A stretch of DNA of 9,139 nt from Acidobacteriota bacterium (GTDB taxonomy: Bacteria > Acidobacteriota > Terriglobia > Versatilivoradales > Versatilivoraceae): the NCBI GenBank assembly GCA_026706225.1, contig JAPOZE010000688.1, positions 1 through 9,139 of the forward strand, in the 5' to 3' direction. The position numbers were made by a program, and so were the translations under genes. Below, piece by piece: positions 7,318 to 9,139 of this stretch; within the stretch, counting starts at the first letter, position 1, and each line of letters starts with the position of its first letter. The notes beneath the pieces are model-generated. The model was not told where the DNA came from. It did not search any database and saw only the letters and a list, made by a program, of their open reading frames with translations.

Positions 7318-7359
7318 TTGCGGTCAACGTCGGACGCCCGAGTTCGCCTGGAGGACGCC

Positions 7360-7971
7360 ATGCCTGGAAAATACCCTCTTGGGGTTGCAATCGTCGTCGC
7401 TTCCTTACTTTTTGCCGGCTGCAGTCCGGCTCCCGAGTCCCCGCCGGCAGCCGATTCCGAGGCGGAAGCTCCCAAAACCGAAGAAGCGGCTGCAGCACCG
7501 GAGGAGATCAAGGTCTACGATCTGGTGAAGGAAGACATCACCAAAATTCCGGACCTGACCAGCCGCAACCTGTCGGTGATGGGAGTCAAGCTCGGAGACC
7601 GGACGGCAGAGGTCAACCAGAACAAGCAGTTGGGAAGATCCCTCGCAACCACCCCCGTGGGAGGCCTGTATCGTTCCGCTTACCAGGAACGGGGCATCTA
7701 CCTGGACATCGACAAGCAGTCCGGCAAGGTCGTCACCATTTACGTCAACACCACACTGGCCAGAAAGGTGAAGGGGCGATTCCGTTCGATTCTGCGGCGG
7801 GGCAACCTGGATCTCTTCAAGAAGATGTTCGGTCCGGAGCCTCGCCGCCTCCGACCGGATCTCCAGACCACGAGCTGGCGTTATCCCAGAAAAGGGGTGG
7901 AGCTGATCCAGACCAGGAGCGGCGAGCAGAGGACCTACACCTTCAAGCTGGTGAGACCCCGAAGAGGCTGA
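7360..7971 (+). CDS. putative lipoprotein of unknown function
   Basis: I do not recognise the family. ATG at 7360 has GGAGG 5 nt upstream and gives 203 aa; the longer frame back to 6802 crosses the atp genes and is rejected. The N-terminus is a lipoprotein signal: Lys4, a hydrophobic stretch 7-19 and LLFAGC ending at Cys21. Phe at -3 is unusual but tolerated. Residues 22-49 are Ala/Pro/Glu-rich and acidic, probably a flexible linker. The rest (about 50-203) is basic and looks mainly beta. It seems to hold two similar halves: GVKLGDRTAEV...LYRSAYQERGIYLDID (75-118 region), and FGPEPRRLRPD...SWRYPRKGVELIQ (157-190 region). The pattern recalls SmpA/BamE-like domains, but that is only an inference. 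It is divergent from atpZ and monocistronic. Confidence 0.75.
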   Translation: MPGKYPLGVAIVVASLLFAGCSPAPESPPAADSEAEAPKTEEAAAAPEEIKVYDLVKEDITKIPDLTSRNLSVMGVKLGDRTAEVNQNKQLGRSLATTPVGGLYRSAYQERGIYLDIDKQSGKVVTIYVNTTLARKVKGRFRSILRRGNLDLFKKMFGPEPRRLRPDLQTTSWRYPRKGVELIQTRSGEQRTYTFKLVRPRRG

Positions 7972-8036
7972 ATCTCCGTTACCGATCCAAGGACGGCCGA
8001 TGGACCTCCTTTGCTGCGACGGCGTCACGGAATAAT

Positions 8037-8068
8037 ACCCCCCGGAAGCGCGGGCGTCCCGCCCGCAC
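8037..8068 (+). repeat. dispersed GC-rich palindromic repeat, copy B
   Basis: Same orientation as copy A: GCGCGGGCGTCCCGCCCGCAC is preserved, with the 7-bp hairpin stems at 8050-8056 and 8060-8066. The left flank is CCCGGAA instead of CCCGGGA. It forms an inverted pair with copy C about 150 nt away. Confidence 0.8.
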
Positions 8069-8215
8069 ACCGCTTCCCGTAGCCTCGCCCATTTTCTCCA
8101 CCCGGGTCGACTGGCAACGACGCCGGGACTCTGCCTCGGCCGAGCCCATGCCGTTCCCGCCGGCAGGATGGCCGGGTGCTACATCGCAGGGAAACTGAGC
8201 GGCACGCAACGGCAG

Positions 8216-8252
8216 TGCATGCGGGCGAGACGCCCGCGCTCCCGGGTGGGGC
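8216..8252 (-). repeat. dispersed GC-rich palindromic repeat, copy C (inverted)
   Basis: Read on the minus strand it is nearly identical to copy A: 23 consecutive identical bases, then a loop/stem change (TCT for TCC) and T for C near the end. Hairpin stems are at 8221-8227 and 8231-8237. It is opposite in orientation to copy B. Confidence 0.8.
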
Positions 8253-8334
8253 ACCCTCCATCACTCTTGCTCCTCAAGGGGTCGCCCGCCGGCTTGCCGT
8301 GCTGCAGCTCCGCCGATGCTACAGAACCGTCACA

Positions 8335-8394
8335 CTTAGTGGTCCTTCGTCGTTCTTCGTGTCCCTTCGTGGATTTTTTTTGGCCTTTGTGGAT
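8335..8394 (+). repeat. 10-nt-period repeat of CTTCGT units
   Basis: CTTAGT at 8335, CTTCGT at 8345, 8355 and 8365, and CTTTGT at 8385 are spaced at exact 10-nt steps. The slot at 8375 is filled by a T8 run (8374-8381). Between units the bases are variants of GTCC/GGTC. Similar ACGAAGG-type repeats are familiar in intergenic regions of diverse bacterial genomes. It is non-coding; the role is unknown. Confidence 0.75.
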
Positions 8395-8461
8395 AACCCT
8401 CAGTCCCACCCATTGAGTCGCACTTTCCAACAAGCGAAAGCGATTCCCCCACCACCTGAGA

Positions 8462-9139
8462 CTAAGGTTTGCTGTCCTCTTGGACGGGTTGGACGGGCAG
8501 CTTGGCCAGCAGGGCCTCGGAACGGTCGAAGAAGCCCGGCTGCACCCGCTGCACGATTTTCTCAACCGGCTTTTCGATGTACTTGAAGAAGGGCTTGGGA
8601 TAGATTCCGATCCAGAAGCACATGATGACCAGGGGCAACAGCGTGGCGTACTCTCTGACGCTGAGGTCCTTCAAGTCCTTGTTCTTGGGATTGGTCACCG
8701 GCCCGAACATCATCCGCTGGTAGAGCCACAGCATGTAGGCCGCTCCCAGCACGATCCCCGCGCAGCCCCAGGCTCCCCAGCTCCAGTGTCGCTGGAATGC
8801 CCCCGCCAGGATGGTGAATTCCCCGATGAATCCGTTCAGCAACGGCAGACCGATGGAGGCCATGGTGATGATCAGGAAAATGACGGCATAGCCCGGCATG
8901 ACGCGGGAGAGCCCGCCATATTCGGAAATCTCCCGGGTGTGTCTCCGTTCATAGACGATGCCCACGATCAGGAAGAGTGCCCCGGTCGAAATGCCGTGGT
9001 TGATCTGCTGCAGGATGCTGCCGTTGATTCCGTTGGGATTCAGCGCAAACAATCCCAGCATGCAGAATCCCAGGTGGCTGACCGAGGAGTAGGCCACCAG
9101 CTTCTTGGCATCCCGCTGCATCATGGCCACCAGGGCTCC
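8462..9139 (-). CDS. nuoM: NADH-quinone oxidoreductase subunit M, C-terminal part (partial)
   Basis: Antiporter-like proton-pumping membrane subunit of respiratory complex I. Only the last 225 residues lie in the window; the frame is open through the edge at 9139, so the start is outside. Visible features are GALVAMMQRDAKKLVAYSSV followed by SHLGF, the family's conserved helix with the two lysines; QQINHGISTGALFLIVG with the channel His; ISEYGGLSRVMP; and the discontinuous-helix region IGLPLLNGFIGEFTILAGAF. These distinguish NuoM from NuoL and NuoN. After the last helices (WIGIYPKPFFKYIE) there is a soluble tail of about 45 residues ending QEDSKP. The gene is the last of its operon: no nuoN or other gene follows within the roughly 490 nt before the convergent gene. 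Confidence 0.95.
   Translation of the reverse strand, partial: GALVAMMQRDAKKLVAYSSVSHLGFCMLGLFALNPNGINGSILQQINHGISTGALFLIVGIVYERRHTREISEYGGLSRVMPGYAVIFLIITMASIGLPLLNGFIGEFTILAGAFQRHWSWGAWGCAGIVLGAAYMLWLYQRMMFGPVTNPKNKDLKDLSVREYATLLPLVIMCFWIGIYPKPFFKYIEKPVEKIVQRVQPGFFDRSEALLAKLPVQPVQEDSKP

Larger units (their letters stand above)
7972..8461. other. gene-free intergenic block between convergent genes
   Basis: About 490 nt between the converging lipoprotein gene and nuoM. Frames here translate only palindromes and repeats and match no family I know. It holds repeat copies B and C and the 10-nt-period repeat, listed separately. Between B and C (8069-8215) and from 8253 to 8334 I see no gene, RNA or clear terminator. 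Confidence 0.7.

Noticed and set aside
6802..7359. Long upstream extension of the lipoprotein frame
   Set aside because: It runs antisense through atpI and atpZ. The signal peptide and ribosome site fix the start at 7360.
8374..8381. T8 run as a plus-strand terminator for the lipoprotein gene
   Set aside because: No stem precedes it; it sits in the direct repeat, about 400 nt after the gene.
7979..8565. Several short frames across the intergenic repeats
   Set aside because: Their sequences are translations of the GC-rich palindrome (GRDARA- or ETPALPGG-like) and of the CTTCGT repeat (STKGHEERR-like), a common source of false genes.

Overview
The window is a GC-rich stretch of ordinary bacterial chromosome. 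It holds eleven recognisable genes, one unrecognised lipoprotein gene and several short intergenic repeats. All real genes have full coding character. The very long open frames antisense and out of frame across the Mo-hydroxylase genes are shadows of high GC content. The combination of a split F0 gene cluster, a form II-type CoxSLM cluster and short GC-rich dispersed palindromes suggests an Acidobacteriota-like or similar free-living bacterium. This is an inference with low confidence, because no rRNA or other phylogenetic marker is present.

Layout. (1) Positions 133-884, minus strand: acyP (acylphosphatase) followed by ispF (MEP isoprenoid pathway), overlapping by one base. (2) Positions 885-1083: a divergent intergenic region with weak candidate promoters facing both ways. 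(3) Positions 1084-5199, plus strand: a tight four-gene operon for a CO-dehydrogenase/xanthine-oxidase family molybdenum hydroxylase, with 2Fe-2S subunit, Mo-cofactor subunit, FAD subunit and a CoxG-like SRPBCC protein. The large subunit has the form II YRGAGR loop and lacks the active-site cysteine of true CO dehydrogenase, so its substrate is unknown. (4) Positions 5295-7278, minus strand: atpZ-atpI-atpB-atpE, the membrane F0 part of an F-type ATP synthase. It closes with a strong intrinsic terminator directly after atpE, so b, delta and the F1 genes must lie elsewhere. (5) Positions 7360-7971, plus strand: a divergent putative lipoprotein of unknown function. (6) Positions 7972-8461: a gene-free block with two inverted copies of a GC-rich palindrome and a 10-nt-period repeat. 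(7) Positions 8462-9139, minus strand: the C-terminal part of nuoM (complex I), cut by the window edge.

How the genes relate. AtpB and AtpE form the ion-conducting heart of the ATP synthase, and AtpZ and AtpI are its accessory membrane proteins. NuoM is a proton-pumping subunit of complex I, so the right half is respiratory energy metabolism. The molybdenum hydroxylase would oxidise an unidentified small substrate and pass electrons from Mo through 2Fe-2S clusters to FAD. I see no defence system, mobile element, CRISPR array or clearly new multi-gene system. The points most worth a second look are the unusual c-subunit, the split atp cluster with its structured atpB-atpE spacer, the repeat families, the lipoprotein, and the undetermined substrate of the Mo enzyme.
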